The notes under the pieces: model-generated
Database searches by the model: none
Seen by the model: the letters and a program-made list of their open reading frames with translations, nothing else
Told to the model about the DNA's origin: nothing
NCBI RefSeq assembly: GCF_029714305.1
Contig: NZ_CP121647.1
Coordinates: forward strand, 6,840,501-6,904,500
DNA length: 64,000 nt
Direction of reading: 5' to 3'
Source of the DNA: Bradyrhizobium sp. CB3481
Lineage (GTDB): Bacteria; Pseudomonadota; Alphaproteobacteria; Rhizobiales; Xanthobacteraceae
Shown: positions 24,367-33,030 of the stretch, piece after piece
Numbering within the stretch: position 1 is the stretch's first letter
Layout of the letters: each line of letters opens with the position of its first letter
Made by a program: the position numbers and the translations under genes

Positions 24367-25278
24367 TCAGATCGCGACGACCGGATGGCGCAGCCGGCCG
24401 ATGCCCGTCACTTCCGCTTCCACCACATCGCCCGGCCACAGCCATTCCTGCGGGGAGCGTCCGGCACCGACGCCTTCCGGTGTGCCGGTCGCGATGATGT
24501 CGCCCGGCTCCAGCGTCATCGCGGCCGAAATGTCCGCGATCAGCAGCGGCACCTTGAACAGCATATGACGCGTGTTGGAGCGCTGCTTCTCGACGCCGTT
24601 CACCGTCAGCCAGAGATCGAGCGCGTGCGGATCGGCGATTTCGTCCGCCGTGACGATGCATGGCCCGAACGGCGCATAGGTGTCCTGCCCCTTGGAGTAG
24701 ATCCATTGCCCGGCGCGGCGGTTGTCGCGGGCGCTGATGTCGATCATCACGCTGTAGCCGAACACGAAGCCGAGCGCGTCGGCCTCCGACACCCGCCGCG
24801 CGGTCCGTCCCATCACAACCGCGAGCTCGACTTCCCAATCGAGCTGCTGCGTGATCTGTTTGTTGTGATGGATCGCCTCATCCGGCCCGATGACGCTGGT
24901 CGACGGCTTGGAGAAGATGATGGGCTGCTTGGGCAGGTCCTTTGCCGTGTCGAGGGCGCGCGATGACTCCGCGACATGCTCAACGTAATTGAGGCCGATG
25001 CCAAAAATGTTCTTGCGCGGGCGCGGGATCGGCGCCAGCAGCCTGACATTCGCCAGCGGCAAGGCGGCGCCGACGGGCCACTGGTCGTTGCCCTCGTCCA
25101 ATATCCTTTTGAGCGCCGCCAACGCCGGCGGCCCGAGATCGATGAAATCGAGCATCGATGATGGCAAGGACACGCCAGCATTCCGGCCTGCTTTTTCGAC
25201 GTCCACGACCAGATCATCGACGACAGCGCCCAGACGGGCAGCAGCTTCAACGGTGCTGCGATAGGTAACGAGACGCAC
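24367..25278 (-). CDS. Fumarylacetoacetate hydrolase-family protein (fumarylpyruvate/acylpyruvate hydrolase candidate)
   Basis: C-C bond hydrolase of 303 residues. Residue block FGIGLNYVEHVAESS starts the FAH domain; metal ligands appear in DWEVELAVV (ExE) and YSVMIDISARD. GTG 25278 is the start, preceded by AGGAGA. Next to the gentisate-dioxygenase-like cupin it would hydrolyse the ring-cleavage product (maleylpyruvate or fumarylpyruvate) to a four-carbon diacid plus pyruvate. Related family members are isomerases, so the exact step is open. Confidence 0.85.
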   Translation of the reverse strand: MRLVTYRSTVEAAARLGAVVDDLVVDVEKAGRNAGVSLPSSMLDFIDLGPPALAALKRILDEGNDQWPVGAALPLANVRLLAPIPRPRKNIFGIGLNYVEHVAESSRALDTAKDLPKQPIIFSKPSTSVIGPDEAIHHNKQITQQLDWEVELAVVMGRTARRVSEADALGFVFGYSVMIDISARDNRRAGQWIYSKGQDTYAPFGPCIVTADEIADPHALDLWLTVNGVEKQRSNTRHMLFKVPLLIADISAAMTLEPGDIIATGTPEGVGAGRSPQEWLWPGDVVEAEVTGIGRLRHPVVAI

Positions 25279-25288
25279 TGGTTTTCTC

Positions 25289-26416
25289 CTAGGCTAGGAG
25301 CGGCTGCCGGCCGCCATTGTCGCCGAACGCTTCCTCACGATAGAGCCCAAGCGCCTGCATGACGGGCAGATCGTTGAATGTGAACAGGCAGGCGTCTTCG
25401 CTCGCGGACGCGTTGACATGCTCGTGCCAGGCCCAGGACGGCACGCAGAAGATGTCGCGTTCCTTCCAATCAAAACGCTTGCCGTCGATGATCGAGTGAC
25501 CGCTGCCCTTGGCGACCTGATAGATGAAGCTGCCGGTGTGACGGTGCGCGCGCGTGGCCTCGCCCGGCCGCAGCATCTGCATCGATGCGCCGATCGTCTG
25601 CATCACCGGACCGCCGGTGACCGGATTGACGTAGTTCATGAGCACGCCGTCATAAAGCGAGCCGTCGGTTGCCTTGGCGTAGCGCTGCAGCGCCTCGTAA
25701 GTCGGGCCCCACTCGTATTTCAGCAGCGGCGAATAGCCCTTCGACCATTCGGTGCCGGCCGGGCGCAGACCGGGACTTCCCCAGGTATGCGTCATGTCGT
25801 CGACGGGATAGCCGACGCTCTGCTGCAGATCGGGATGAACCACGTAGAAGTTGGCCTCCAGCGTGTTGACCAGCGGGATATCGAGGCCGTCCTGCCAGAT
25901 GCAGGGCGTGCCGTCACTGGAGACGCCGTGTTCGTGCCAGGTGCCGTTCGGCGTCAGCACAAAATCGTTGGCGCCGAGCGTCATCTTGTGGCCGTCGACG
26001 ATGGTGTAAGCGCCCTCGCCTTCCATGATGAAGCGCAGCGCGGAGGCCGAATGGGCGTGGGCGGATGCGACCTCGCCGGGGTGCATGACCTGCAGGCCGG
26101 AATAGAGCCAGCCGACCGCGGCGGCGTGCTCGCGCCGGCCGGGATTGTTCAGATAGATGACACGGCGCCCGGCTTTTTCGGGCGATACCAGCTCAACCGA
26201 GCGCAACACATGCGCGCGAAGGTCTTCGTAGCGCCACAACACCGGAACGGAGGACGATTTCGGCTGCCAGGGCTCGATCTTGTTCGCCACCGTCCAGAGC
26301 GCGCCAGCTTCCAGTTTTTCGAGCTGGTCGTAATAGGCGAGCAGTTCCGGCGTGTCTTCGACATTGGCTCTTCCGGCCACGTCTTCCCGGTGGTTCTCAC
26401 GAGCTTTCGTTGCCAT
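25289..26416 (-). CDS. Gentisate 1,2-dioxygenase-like bicupin ring-cleavage dioxygenase
   Basis: Non-haem iron dioxygenase of 375 residues with two cupin domains. The N-terminal cupin holds HAHSASALRFIMEGEG and NGTWHEHG, giving metal ligands His120, His122 and His161. The C-terminal cupin holds HRHTGSFIYQVAKGSG. ATG 26416 follows an AGGAGGG site, 15 codons inside the longest frame. Family members cleave gentisate, salicylate, 1-hydroxy-2-naphthoate or 5-substituted anthranilate derivatives. With FAH and Rid genes alongside it marks ring cleavage; gentisate or 5-hydroxyanthranilate are the likely substrates. Confidence 0.88.
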   Translation of the reverse strand: MATKARENHREDVAGRANVEDTPELLAYYDQLEKLEAGALWTVANKIEPWQPKSSSVPVLWRYEDLRAHVLRSVELVSPEKAGRRVIYLNNPGRREHAAAVGWLYSGLQVMHPGEVASAHAHSASALRFIMEGEGAYTIVDGHKMTLGANDFVLTPNGTWHEHGVSSDGTPCIWQDGLDIPLVNTLEANFYVVHPDLQQSVGYPVDDMTHTWGSPGLRPAGTEWSKGYSPLLKYEWGPTYEALQRYAKATDGSLYDGVLMNYVNPVTGGPVMQTIGASMQMLRPGEATRAHRHTGSFIYQVAKGSGHSIIDGKRFDWKERDIFCVPSWAWHEHVNASASEDACLFTFNDLPVMQALGLYREEAFGDNGGRQPLLA

Positions 26417-26466
26417 GTCGCCCTCCTGTGAGTCGGCGCCGTGCCCGGCGCCATCTGTCAATTCAT

Positions 26467-26862
26467 CTAGTCAGGGATCATCGCGATCGCCTGTATCTCG
26501 ACCTTGGCGCGATCTTCGACCAGCCCCGATACCTGCAGCGCCGTCATCGCCGGAAAGTGCCGGCCCATGACGTCGCGATAGGCCACGCCGATTTCCTTCA
26601 GGCGGGCCGAGTATTCCTTGCGATCGAGCAGGAACCAGGTCATCGACACGACGTGCTCGGGCCCGGCGCCACCGGCGCGCAAGATGGCCGCGACGTTTTT
26701 CAGGGTCTGGCCGATCTGCCCCACCAGATCATCTGAGACAAACTTGCATTGTTCGTTCCAGCCGATTTGGCCGGCGACGAAGATCATCTTGCCGCGGGCA
26801 GCGACGCCGTTCGCGTAGCCGCTCGGCTTGGCCCATCCCGGCGGCTGCAAGACTTCGAACAT
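26467..26862 (-). CDS. Rid (YjgF/YER057c/UK114) family protein lacking the catalytic arginine
   Basis: Trimeric-fold Rid protein of 131 residues. Family blocks are present (IFVAGQIGW, FPAMTALQVSGL, VEIQAIAMI). In imine deaminases of the RidA group the middle block reads FPAR; here the Arg is Met, which argues against standard enamine/imine hydrolysis. It may be a Rid4-7 type member with another role. Its position next to the dioxygenase recalls 2-aminomuconate deaminases, which are Rid relatives. Confidence 0.85.
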   Translation of the reverse strand: MFEVLQPPGWAKPSGYANGVAARGKMIFVAGQIGWNEQCKFVSDDLVGQIGQTLKNVAAILRAGGAGPEHVVSMTWFLLDRKEYSARLKEIGVAYRDVMGRHFPAMTALQVSGLVEDRAKVEIQAIAMIPD

Positions 26863-26899
26863 TTTGATGCTCCCATGACAGGACGCTGCCGGACGGCGG

Positions 26900-28072
26900 C
26901 TAGGCTTTCAGGATATCGCGCCCGATGATGAGTTTTTGGACCTCGGTCGCGCCTTCATAGATGCGCAACGCGCGGATCTCGCGATAGAGCTGCTCGACCA
27001 TCTCGCCCGAGCGCACGCCGCGGCCGCCGAACATCTGCACCGCGCGGTCGATCACCTCCTGCGCGGTTTCGGTGGCGACCATCTTCGCCATCGCCGCTTC
27101 GCGCGTGGTGGAAGCCTTCTGCACATCGCGCCGCCAAGCGGCACGGTAGGTGAGGAGCGCGCTGGCATCGACGCCGGCGGCCATGTCGCCGAGTGCCGCC
27201 TGCGTCAATTGCTGGTCGGCCAGCACGCCGCCAAACATCCGCCTGCTACGGGCATGCGCGGTCGCTTCATCCAGCGCGCGGCGGGCAAAGCCCAGCGCGG
27301 CGGCGGCGACCGAGGCGCGGAAAATATCGAGGGTGCGCATCGCGATCTTGAAGCCTTCGCCGGGCGAACCGAGCAGCCGCGCCGCCGGAATCCGGCAACC
27401 CTCGAAACGCAACGTCGCCAGCGGGTGCGGCGCCATCACGTCGATGCGATCAGCAATCGAAAAGCCGGGATCGTCCGGCAGCACCACAAAGGCCGAAATG
27501 CCCCGTGCCCCCGGCGCTTCCCCGGTTCGCGCAAACAGCGTGTAGACGTCGGCAATGCCGCCGTTCGAAATCCAGGTCTTCTCGCCGTCGAGAATATAGT
27601 GGTCGCCCTCGCGCCGGGCGCAGCAGGCCATCGCGGCGACATCGGAGCCGGCGTCCTTCTCCGACAGTGCAAATGCGGAAACCCATTCGCCACGCCGCGC
27701 CTTCGGCAGCACCAGCGCGCGCAGTTCGGGTGAGCCGGCAATTGCCACCGCGCCAGTGCCCAGTCCCTGCATCGCAAAGGCGAAATCGGCGAGCCCGCTG
27801 TGCCAGGCCAGCGTCTCGCGCGCCAGGCAGATCAGCCGGGAATCGATCACCGCATCGGGGCGATCGCCCGCGACCGACGCCTTGAGCAGTCCCGCGGCGC
27901 CGAGCCTGCGGACCAGCGACCGGCAGGTTTCGTCGACATCGCCACCATGCGTATCGCCGAGACCGGCTGCAAACGCATCGAGCGCAGCGACATATTCGCT
28001 GTGACGGGAATCGAAGAACGGCCACGCGAGATGTTCGCGCGACGGCCCGCGCAGCTGCGAAACCGGGGTCAT
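26900..28072 (-). CDS. Acyl-CoA dehydrogenase
   Basis: FAD enzyme of 390 residues. Visible signatures are [15 protein letters not shown] and [15 protein letters not shown] in the middle domain, and [23 protein letters not shown] with IYEGATEVQ at the C-terminus; the last contains the Glu used as base in many family members. ATG 28072 follows GGGAGA by 6 bases. First gene of the leftward seven-gene operon, divergent from the IOR-like operon. It would desaturate an acyl-CoA; the substrate is not evident. Confidence 0.9.
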   Translation of the reverse strand: MTPVSQLRGPSREHLAWPFFDSRHSEYVAALDAFAAGLGDTHGGDVDETCRSLVRRLGAAGLLKASVAGDRPDAVIDSRLICLARETLAWHSGLADFAFAMQGLGTGAVAIAGSPELRALVLPKARRGEWVSAFALSEKDAGSDVAAMACCARREGDHYILDGEKTWISNGGIADVYTLFARTGEAPGARGISAFVVLPDDPGFSIADRIDVMAPHPLATLRFEGCRIPAARLLGSPGEGFKIAMRTLDIFRASVAAAALGFARRALDEATAHARSRRMFGGVLADQQLTQAALGDMAAGVDASALLTYRAAWRRDVQKASTTREAAMAKMVATETAQEVIDRAVQMFGGRGVRSGEMVEQLYREIRALRIYEGATEVQKLIIGRDILKA

Positions 28073-28133
28073 ATCAGTCTCCCGCAAAGGCCGGCTTTGC
28101 GCGCGCTACCCGAGCGCAGCGCGCACCAATAAT

Positions 28134-28149
28134 GTTTCATGGCTAAAAT
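28134..28149. promoter_or_regulatory. MarR-type operator candidate for the leftward operon
   Basis: GTTTCATGGCTAAAAT, 62 bases before the acyl-CoA dehydrogenase start. It agrees at 14 of 16 positions with the site at 28287, in the same orientation. On the minus strand a TTGACA at 28154-28159 lies beside it, so a bound regulator would cover the leftward promoter. Confidence 0.55.
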
Positions 28150-28272
28150 ATCCTGTCAAGCGAGAGACTGCCCTCCTCGGACCGGCTGCGATGCAGAAAG
28201 CCTACGAAATAGGCTGAATAACGCGCAGAATGGCGCTCGCAGTGTTTTGCAGCGCGCAGGCCGCAAGTTCGA

Positions 28273-28302
28273 TTGACATCATTTTTGTTTGATGTCTAAA
28301 AT
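28273..28302 (+). promoter_or_regulatory. Sigma70-type promoter of the IOR-Rieske operon
   Basis: TTGACA at 28273-28278 and TAAAAT at 28297-28302 with an 18-base spacer, 46 bases before the first gene of the rightward operon. The operator-like site overlaps the spacer and -10 box, as expected for a repressor of the MarR type. Confidence 0.55.
28287..28302. promoter_or_regulatory. MarR-type operator candidate for the rightward operon
   Basis: GTTTGATGTCTAAAAT overlaps the -10 box of the rightward promoter. With the copy at 28134 it places one operator in each arm of the divergent promoter region 28073-28347. Confidence 0.55.
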
Positions 28303-28347
28303 TATATTCGGTCGTCCAGGGTTCCCCGCAAGGCCGAGGAGGCGAGC

Positions 28348-30510
28348 ATGGCAGAACGCTCTTTCGCGCGCGAGGTGGAAGACCTGAAGCTCGGCGCCGG
28401 CGAGGAATTTCGCGGTGAAGGCATCCTCGCCATCACCAAGGCATTGCTCGAATGCGGCGTCAGCTACGTCGCCGGCTACCAGGGCGCGCCGATCTCCCAT
28501 CTGATGGATGTGCTGTCGGACGCCCAGGATATTCTCTCCGATCTCGGCGTACACTTCGAATCCAGCGCGAGCGAGGCGACCGCGGCGGCGACGCTAGCCG
28601 CTTCCGTGATGTATCCGGTCCGCGGCGCCGTCACTTTCAAGGCGCCGGTCGGCATCAATGTTGCGTCCGACGCGCTGGCAAACCTCACATCGGGCGGCGT
28701 CACCGGCGGCGCGCTGATCATCATCGGCGAGGATTATGGCGAAGGCTCTTCCATCATGCAGGAGCGTTCGCATGCCTTTGCGATGAAGTCGCAGCTCTGG
28801 CTGGTCGATCCGCGACCCAATGTCGCCTCGATCGTGAATGCCGTGCGCGATTCCTTCGAGCTGTCAGAGGCCTCCAACACGCCCGTCATGCTGGAGGTGC
28901 GGATTCGCGCTTGCCATGTCCATGGCCGCTTTTCCACGCGCGACAATGTCCGCCCCACCTTTCCGCTGGCCCGCGCGCTCGAACAGCCGTCGCGCGATAC
29001 CAACCGGATCGTGTTGCCGCCGGCCTCGTTCCTGCACGAGAAGGAAAAGGTCGAGCATCGGTGGCCCGCGGCGGTCGAGTTCATCCACGCCCGCGGCATG
29101 AACGAGACGTTCGACGGCGATATCGACGATATCGGTATCATCATGCAGGGCGGTATGTACAACGGCGTCATCACCGCGCTGCGCGAGGCGGGCCTTGCAG
29201 ATATCTGGGGCGAGACACGGGTTCCGCTCTATGTGATGAACGTGACCTACCCGATCGTCGACCGCGAGGTGATCGACTTCTGCCGCGGCAAACAGGCCGT
29301 GCTGATGGTCGAGGAGGGACAGCCCGAATTCATCGAGCAGGCGCTGCACAAGATCCTGCGTAACGCCGACATTCCGGCCAAGCTGCACGGCAAGGATCTG
29401 TTCCCGATGGCCGGCGAATACACCGCGCAGGTCATGGGCGAAGCGATCGGTGCCTTCATCCGCCGCTGGCGTCCCGACGCGCTATCTGATTCTGCCCGCG
29501 CACCGAACATCGACCGCGTCGAGGTCGACGACAAGATCCGCGCATTGGCCGACGTGGTGCCGCCGCGGCCGCCGGGTTTCTGCACCGGCTGTCCGGAGCG
29601 GCCGATCTTTTCCGCCATGAAGCTGGTGGAGAAGGAGCTCGGCCCGCACCACATCGCCGCCGATATCGGCTGCCACTTGTTCTCGATCCTGCCGCCGTTC
29701 AATATCGGCGCGACCACGATGGGCTACGGGCTCGGTCCGGCATCGGCTTCGGCGTTCAACGTGCCTGCGGGAAAACGCCCGATCTCGATCATGGGCGACG
29801 GTGGCTTCTGGCACAACGGGTTGACCAGCGGTGTCGGCAACGCCGTATTCAATCAGCACGATGGCGTGATCGTCGTGGTCGACAATTATTATTCCGCCGC
29901 GACCGGTGGCCAGGACATCCCCTCCTCGCGCGCCGACAATCGTTCGCGCTCGACCAAGCATCCTATCGTTCAGGCCGTGAAGGGCATCGGCGCCAAATGG
30001 GTGCGTCAGATCGACCGCACCTATGACGTCACGCGCATGCGCGACACGCTGCGCGAGGCGCTGACGACCGAGGAGAAGGGCCCGAAGATCATCGTCGCCT
30101 CCTCCGAATGCATGCTGAACAAGCAGCGGCGCGTTAAGCCGCTGGTCGCAGCGGCCACCAAGCGCGGCGAGCGCATCGTGCGCGAGCGTTTTGGCGTCGA
30201 TGAAGACGTCTGTTCCGGCGACCACGCCTGCATCCGCCTGTCCGGCTGCCCGTCGCTGTCGGTGAAGCCGACCAGCGATCCGCTGAAGGACAATCCGGTC
30301 GCCGCTGTCGACAACAGCTGCGTCGGCTGCGGCCATTGCGGCGAGGTCGCCGATGCCGCCGTGCTCTGCCCATCCTTCTATCGTGCCGACATCGTTTCCA
30401 ATCCGACGGCGTTCGAAGCCCGGCTCGACCGCGTCTGGCGGCAGGTGATCAGCGCGCTGCAGCGCTGGCGCGCGGGCCGGCGCGTCATGTTCGAACAGGG
30501 TGCGGCATGA
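28348..30510 (+). CDS. Indolepyruvate ferredoxin oxidoreductase, alpha-like subunit
   Basis: Large subunit of 720 residues of a CoA-dependent 2-oxoacid:ferredoxin oxidoreductase. Order: pyrimidine-binding domain (GYQGAPISHLMD), central domain, thiamine diphosphate domain (CTGCPERP, then MGDGGFWHNGL and VVVDNYYSAATGGQ), and a C-terminal iron-sulfur domain with SGC and CVGCGHCGEVADAAVLCP. The IOR family decarboxylates aryl-2-oxoacids to aryl-CoA esters. Indolepyruvate is the textbook substrate; here isatinate (2-aminophenylglyoxylate) is an attractive alternative, giving anthraniloyl-CoA. The next gene overlaps by ATGA. Confidence 0.9.
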   Translation: MAERSFAREVEDLKLGAGEEFRGEGILAITKALLECGVSYVAGYQGAPISHLMDVLSDAQDILSDLGVHFESSASEATAAATLAASVMYPVRGAVTFKAPVGINVASDALANLTSGGVTGGALIIIGEDYGEGSSIMQERSHAFAMKSQLWLVDPRPNVASIVNAVRDSFELSEASNTPVMLEVRIRACHVHGRFSTRDNVRPTFPLARALEQPSRDTNRIVLPPASFLHEKEKVEHRWPAAVEFIHARGMNETFDGDIDDIGIIMQGGMYNGVITALREAGLADIWGETRVPLYVMNVTYPIVDREVIDFCRGKQAVLMVEEGQPEFIEQALHKILRNADIPAKLHGKDLFPMAGEYTAQVMGEAIGAFIRRWRPDALSDSARAPNIDRVEVDDKIRALADVVPPRPPGFCTGCPERPIFSAMKLVEKELGPHHIAADIGCHLFSILPPFNIGATTMGYGLGPASASAFNVPAGKRPISIMGDGGFWHNGLTSGVGNAVFNQHDGVIVVVDNYYSAATGGQDIPSSRADNRSRSTKHPIVQAVKGIGAKWVRQIDRTYDVTRMRDTLREALTTEEKGPKIIVASSECMLNKQRRVKPLVAAATKRGERIVRERFGVDEDVCSGDHACIRLSGCPSLSVKPTSDPLKDNPVAAVDNSCVGCGHCGEVADAAVLCPSFYRADIVSNPTAFEARLDRVWRQVISALQRWRAGRRVMFEQGAA

Positions 30511-32051
30511 ACGTCTCGATCGCGTCCTCCTCTGTCGGCCTCAGCCAGGCACGCCCGATCAGCATCGCGGTGCTCGCGATGGGCGGCCAGGGCGGCGGCG
30601 TGCTAGTCGACTGGATCGTGGCACTGGCCGAACAGCGCGGCTGGTTCGCACAATCCACCTCGGTCCCCGGCGTCGCCCAGCGCACCGGCGCCACGATCTA
30701 TTACATCGAGATGATCGCGCCAGATGCCAGCAAGCCCGGCCGACACCCCGTGCTGTCGCTGATGCCGGCGCCGGGCAAGGTCGATATCGTGATCGGCGCC
30801 GAATTGATGGAAGCGGGCCGCGCCATCCTGCGCGGCCTGGTCTCGCCGGACCGCACGCTGCTGATCGGCTCCTCGCACCGCTCGCTGGCGGTGATCGAAA
30901 AGACTGCGCCCGGAGACGGCACGGCGGATGCGGCGCAGGTCTTCGATGCGGCGAATGTCGCCGCCAATCGTTTCATCGCCTTCGACATGGCCGAGATTGC
31001 CGATGCCACCGGCAGCGTGGTTTCGGCCGTGCTGTTCGGCGCGCTCGCAGGCTCCGGCACCCTGCCCTTCACGACCGAGGATTTTGAAACGACGATCCGG
31101 GCCGCTGGTGTCGGCGTCGACGCCAGTCTGCGTGCTTTTGCGGCCGGCCGTGAGCGGACGATCGCCGAGCTCAAGCAGGATCCCAAGATCAAGCCGACGG
31201 CGAAGCCGCCGCTCGCAAAACGTTATCCGCGCCTCGAGCCGATCGGTCATGCTGGCTATGACGCGCTGGTCGCGCGGGCGCGGCTGTTGCCGGAAGAACT
31301 GCACGGCATCATTGCCGCCGGCCTGCAGCGCGTCGTCGATTTCCAGGACGTCGCCTATGGTGGCGAATATCTCGACCGGCTGGAGACGATGCCGCGCCAG
31401 GCCACCGGCCTGCTGCAGGCCTTTGCCAAATATCTCGCGGTGGCGATGGCCTATGACGATGTGATCCGCGTGGCGGATCTCAAGACGCGCGCGGGACGGC
31501 TCGACCGGGTGCGCCGCGAGGTGCGCGCGGGCAACGGCCAGATCCTCGCGATCACGGAATTCTTCCATCCGCGGATCGAGGAAATGGCGGGGCTATTGCC
31601 GCCGTGGCTTGGCGAGAGGGTCGAGCGCAGCGCGCAGCTCGGCAAGCTCATCGATCGCGGACGGAAACTGCGCACCACCGCGCCGCCGGCATTCCTGCTG
31701 CTTTACGGCGTCGCCGGCCTACGCCGATTCCGCCGCGGCACGCTGCGGCATGCCCGTGAGATGCGTCATCTCGACGAATGGGCGCAGCGTATCAAGAAAT
31801 TCGCCCTGACCGATCCTGCACTGGCGACCGCGGTGTGCGAGGCGCGCCGTCTCGTCGGCGGCTATTCCGATACGCATTCGCGCGGCGAATCGAAATTCGA
31901 AAAGGTGACGCGCGCGTCCGATCGCCTGGCCGGCCGGCCCGATGCCGCCGAATGGGTGCAGCGGCTGACCAAGGTGGCGCTGAAGGACGCCGACGGCGCC
32001 GAGCTCGACGGCGCGTTGCGCACGGTCGAGAGCCTGTTCGAGGACGCCTGA
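30507..32051 (+). CDS. Indolepyruvate ferredoxin oxidoreductase, beta-like subunit with C-terminal extension
   Basis: Gamma/beta subunit of 514 residues. The N-terminal 200 residues are the 2-oxoacid oxidoreductase gamma domain (VLAMGGQGGGVLVDWIV, STSVPGVAQRTGATIYYIE). The remaining 300 residues match the long extension seen in proteobacterial IorB proteins and absent from archaeal ones. ATG 30507 overlaps the alpha stop. Acts with the preceding subunit in the cytoplasm; electrons go to a ferredoxin. Confidence 0.88.
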   Translation: MNVSIASSSVGLSQARPISIAVLAMGGQGGGVLVDWIVALAEQRGWFAQSTSVPGVAQRTGATIYYIEMIAPDASKPGRHPVLSLMPAPGKVDIVIGAELMEAGRAILRGLVSPDRTLLIGSSHRSLAVIEKTAPGDGTADAAQVFDAANVAANRFIAFDMAEIADATGSVVSAVLFGALAGSGTLPFTTEDFETTIRAAGVGVDASLRAFAAGRERTIAELKQDPKIKPTAKPPLAKRYPRLEPIGHAGYDALVARARLLPEELHGIIAAGLQRVVDFQDVAYGGEYLDRLETMPRQATGLLQAFAKYLAVAMAYDDVIRVADLKTRAGRLDRVRREVRAGNGQILAITEFFHPRIEEMAGLLPPWLGERVERSAQLGKLIDRGRKLRTTAPPAFLLLYGVAGLRRFRRGTLRHAREMRHLDEWAQRIKKFALTDPALATAVCEARRLVGGYSDTHSRGESKFEKVTRASDRLAGRPDAAEWVQRLTKVALKDADGAELDGALRTVESLFEDA

Positions 32052-32053
32052 GG

Positions 32054-33019
32054 ATGGATCAATTCGAAGTCGTGGTGTCGAAGATTAAAGCGCTGACGCC
32101 GCGCATTCGCGAATTCGTGCTGGCGCGCCCCAACGGCGCGCCGATGCCGGGCTGGGCGGCGGGCGCTCATATCGATGTCCACCTGCCCGATGTTGGCCGC
32201 CGCTCCTATTCGCTGATCGAGACGGTTTCGCCGCGCGCGGCCGCTGAGCATCCCGCCGCCTATCGCATCGCTGTGCTCCAGGAAAGCAAAAGCCAGGGCG
32301 GTTCGACCTACATGCACGGCCTCAAGGCCGCCGACCGCCTGACGATCTCGCCGCCGGCGAACAATTTTCCGCTCGGTGCCGGCAGCGGCGAAGTCGCGCT
32401 CGTCGCGGGCGGCATCGGCGTGACGCCGCTGCTGGCGATGGCCTGCGAACTGAACGCGGCGAAACGCCCGTTCTCATTCTATTACGCCGGCCGCAGCCGC
32501 GGCGAACTTGCCTTTGTCAGCGAGATCGAACGCCTGACCAACGCAAACGCAGCCATCCACGCCGACGACGAAGCCGGGCGTTTCTTCGATCTTGAAGGTC
32601 TGATGAGCCGGCTCGCGCCCGAGGTGCCGCTCTATCTCTGCGGGCCGCTGCCGATGATCGAGGCCGCCATCGCGCTGGCGAAGCAAATGAACTGGCCGCC
32701 GGGCCGGCTGCACTTTGAGATATTCACCGCGCCCGAGGAGAAGTCCGGGGACGCCGCCTTCGAGGTCGAACTCAAGAGCAATGGGCGCGTTTACGAAATC
32801 CCCGCCGGCAGGACCATTCTCGACGTGCTGATCGGAGCCGGCGAAGACCCGATGCACGACTGCAAGCGCGGCGATTGCGGCATCTGCCAGACCACGGTGG
32901 TCGAGGGCATCCCCGATCATCGCGACTACATCTTGAGCGACAGCGAGAAGGCTTCGAACAAGGTGATGCAGATCTGCATCTCGCGCGCCAAAACCAAAAG
33001 ACTCGTGCTCGACCTGTGA
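32054..33019 (+). CDS. Oxygenase reductase, phthalate dioxygenase reductase type
   Basis: Single-chain reductase of 321 residues that passes electrons from NAD(P)H to the Rieske oxygenase. Domain order is flavin (RSYSLIE), NAD (AGGIGVTPLLAMA, CGPLPMIE), then a C-terminal plant-type 2Fe-2S ferredoxin with CKRGDCGIC and a fourth Cys in QICIS. ATG 32054 is two bases after the previous stop. This arrangement is that of class IA oxygenase reductases, so no separate ferredoxin is needed. Confidence 0.92.
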   Translation: MDQFEVVVSKIKALTPRIREFVLARPNGAPMPGWAAGAHIDVHLPDVGRRSYSLIETVSPRAAAEHPAAYRIAVLQESKSQGGSTYMHGLKAADRLTISPPANNFPLGAGSGEVALVAGGIGVTPLLAMACELNAAKRPFSFYYAGRSRGELAFVSEIERLTNANAAIHADDEAGRFFDLEGLMSRLAPEVPLYLCGPLPMIEAAIALAKQMNWPPGRLHFEIFTAPEEKSGDAAFEVELKSNGRVYEIPAGRTILDVLIGAGEDPMHDCKRGDCGICQTTVVEGIPDHRDYILSDSEKASNKVMQICISRAKTKRLVLDL

Positions 33020-33030
33020 TGGAGGAACGC

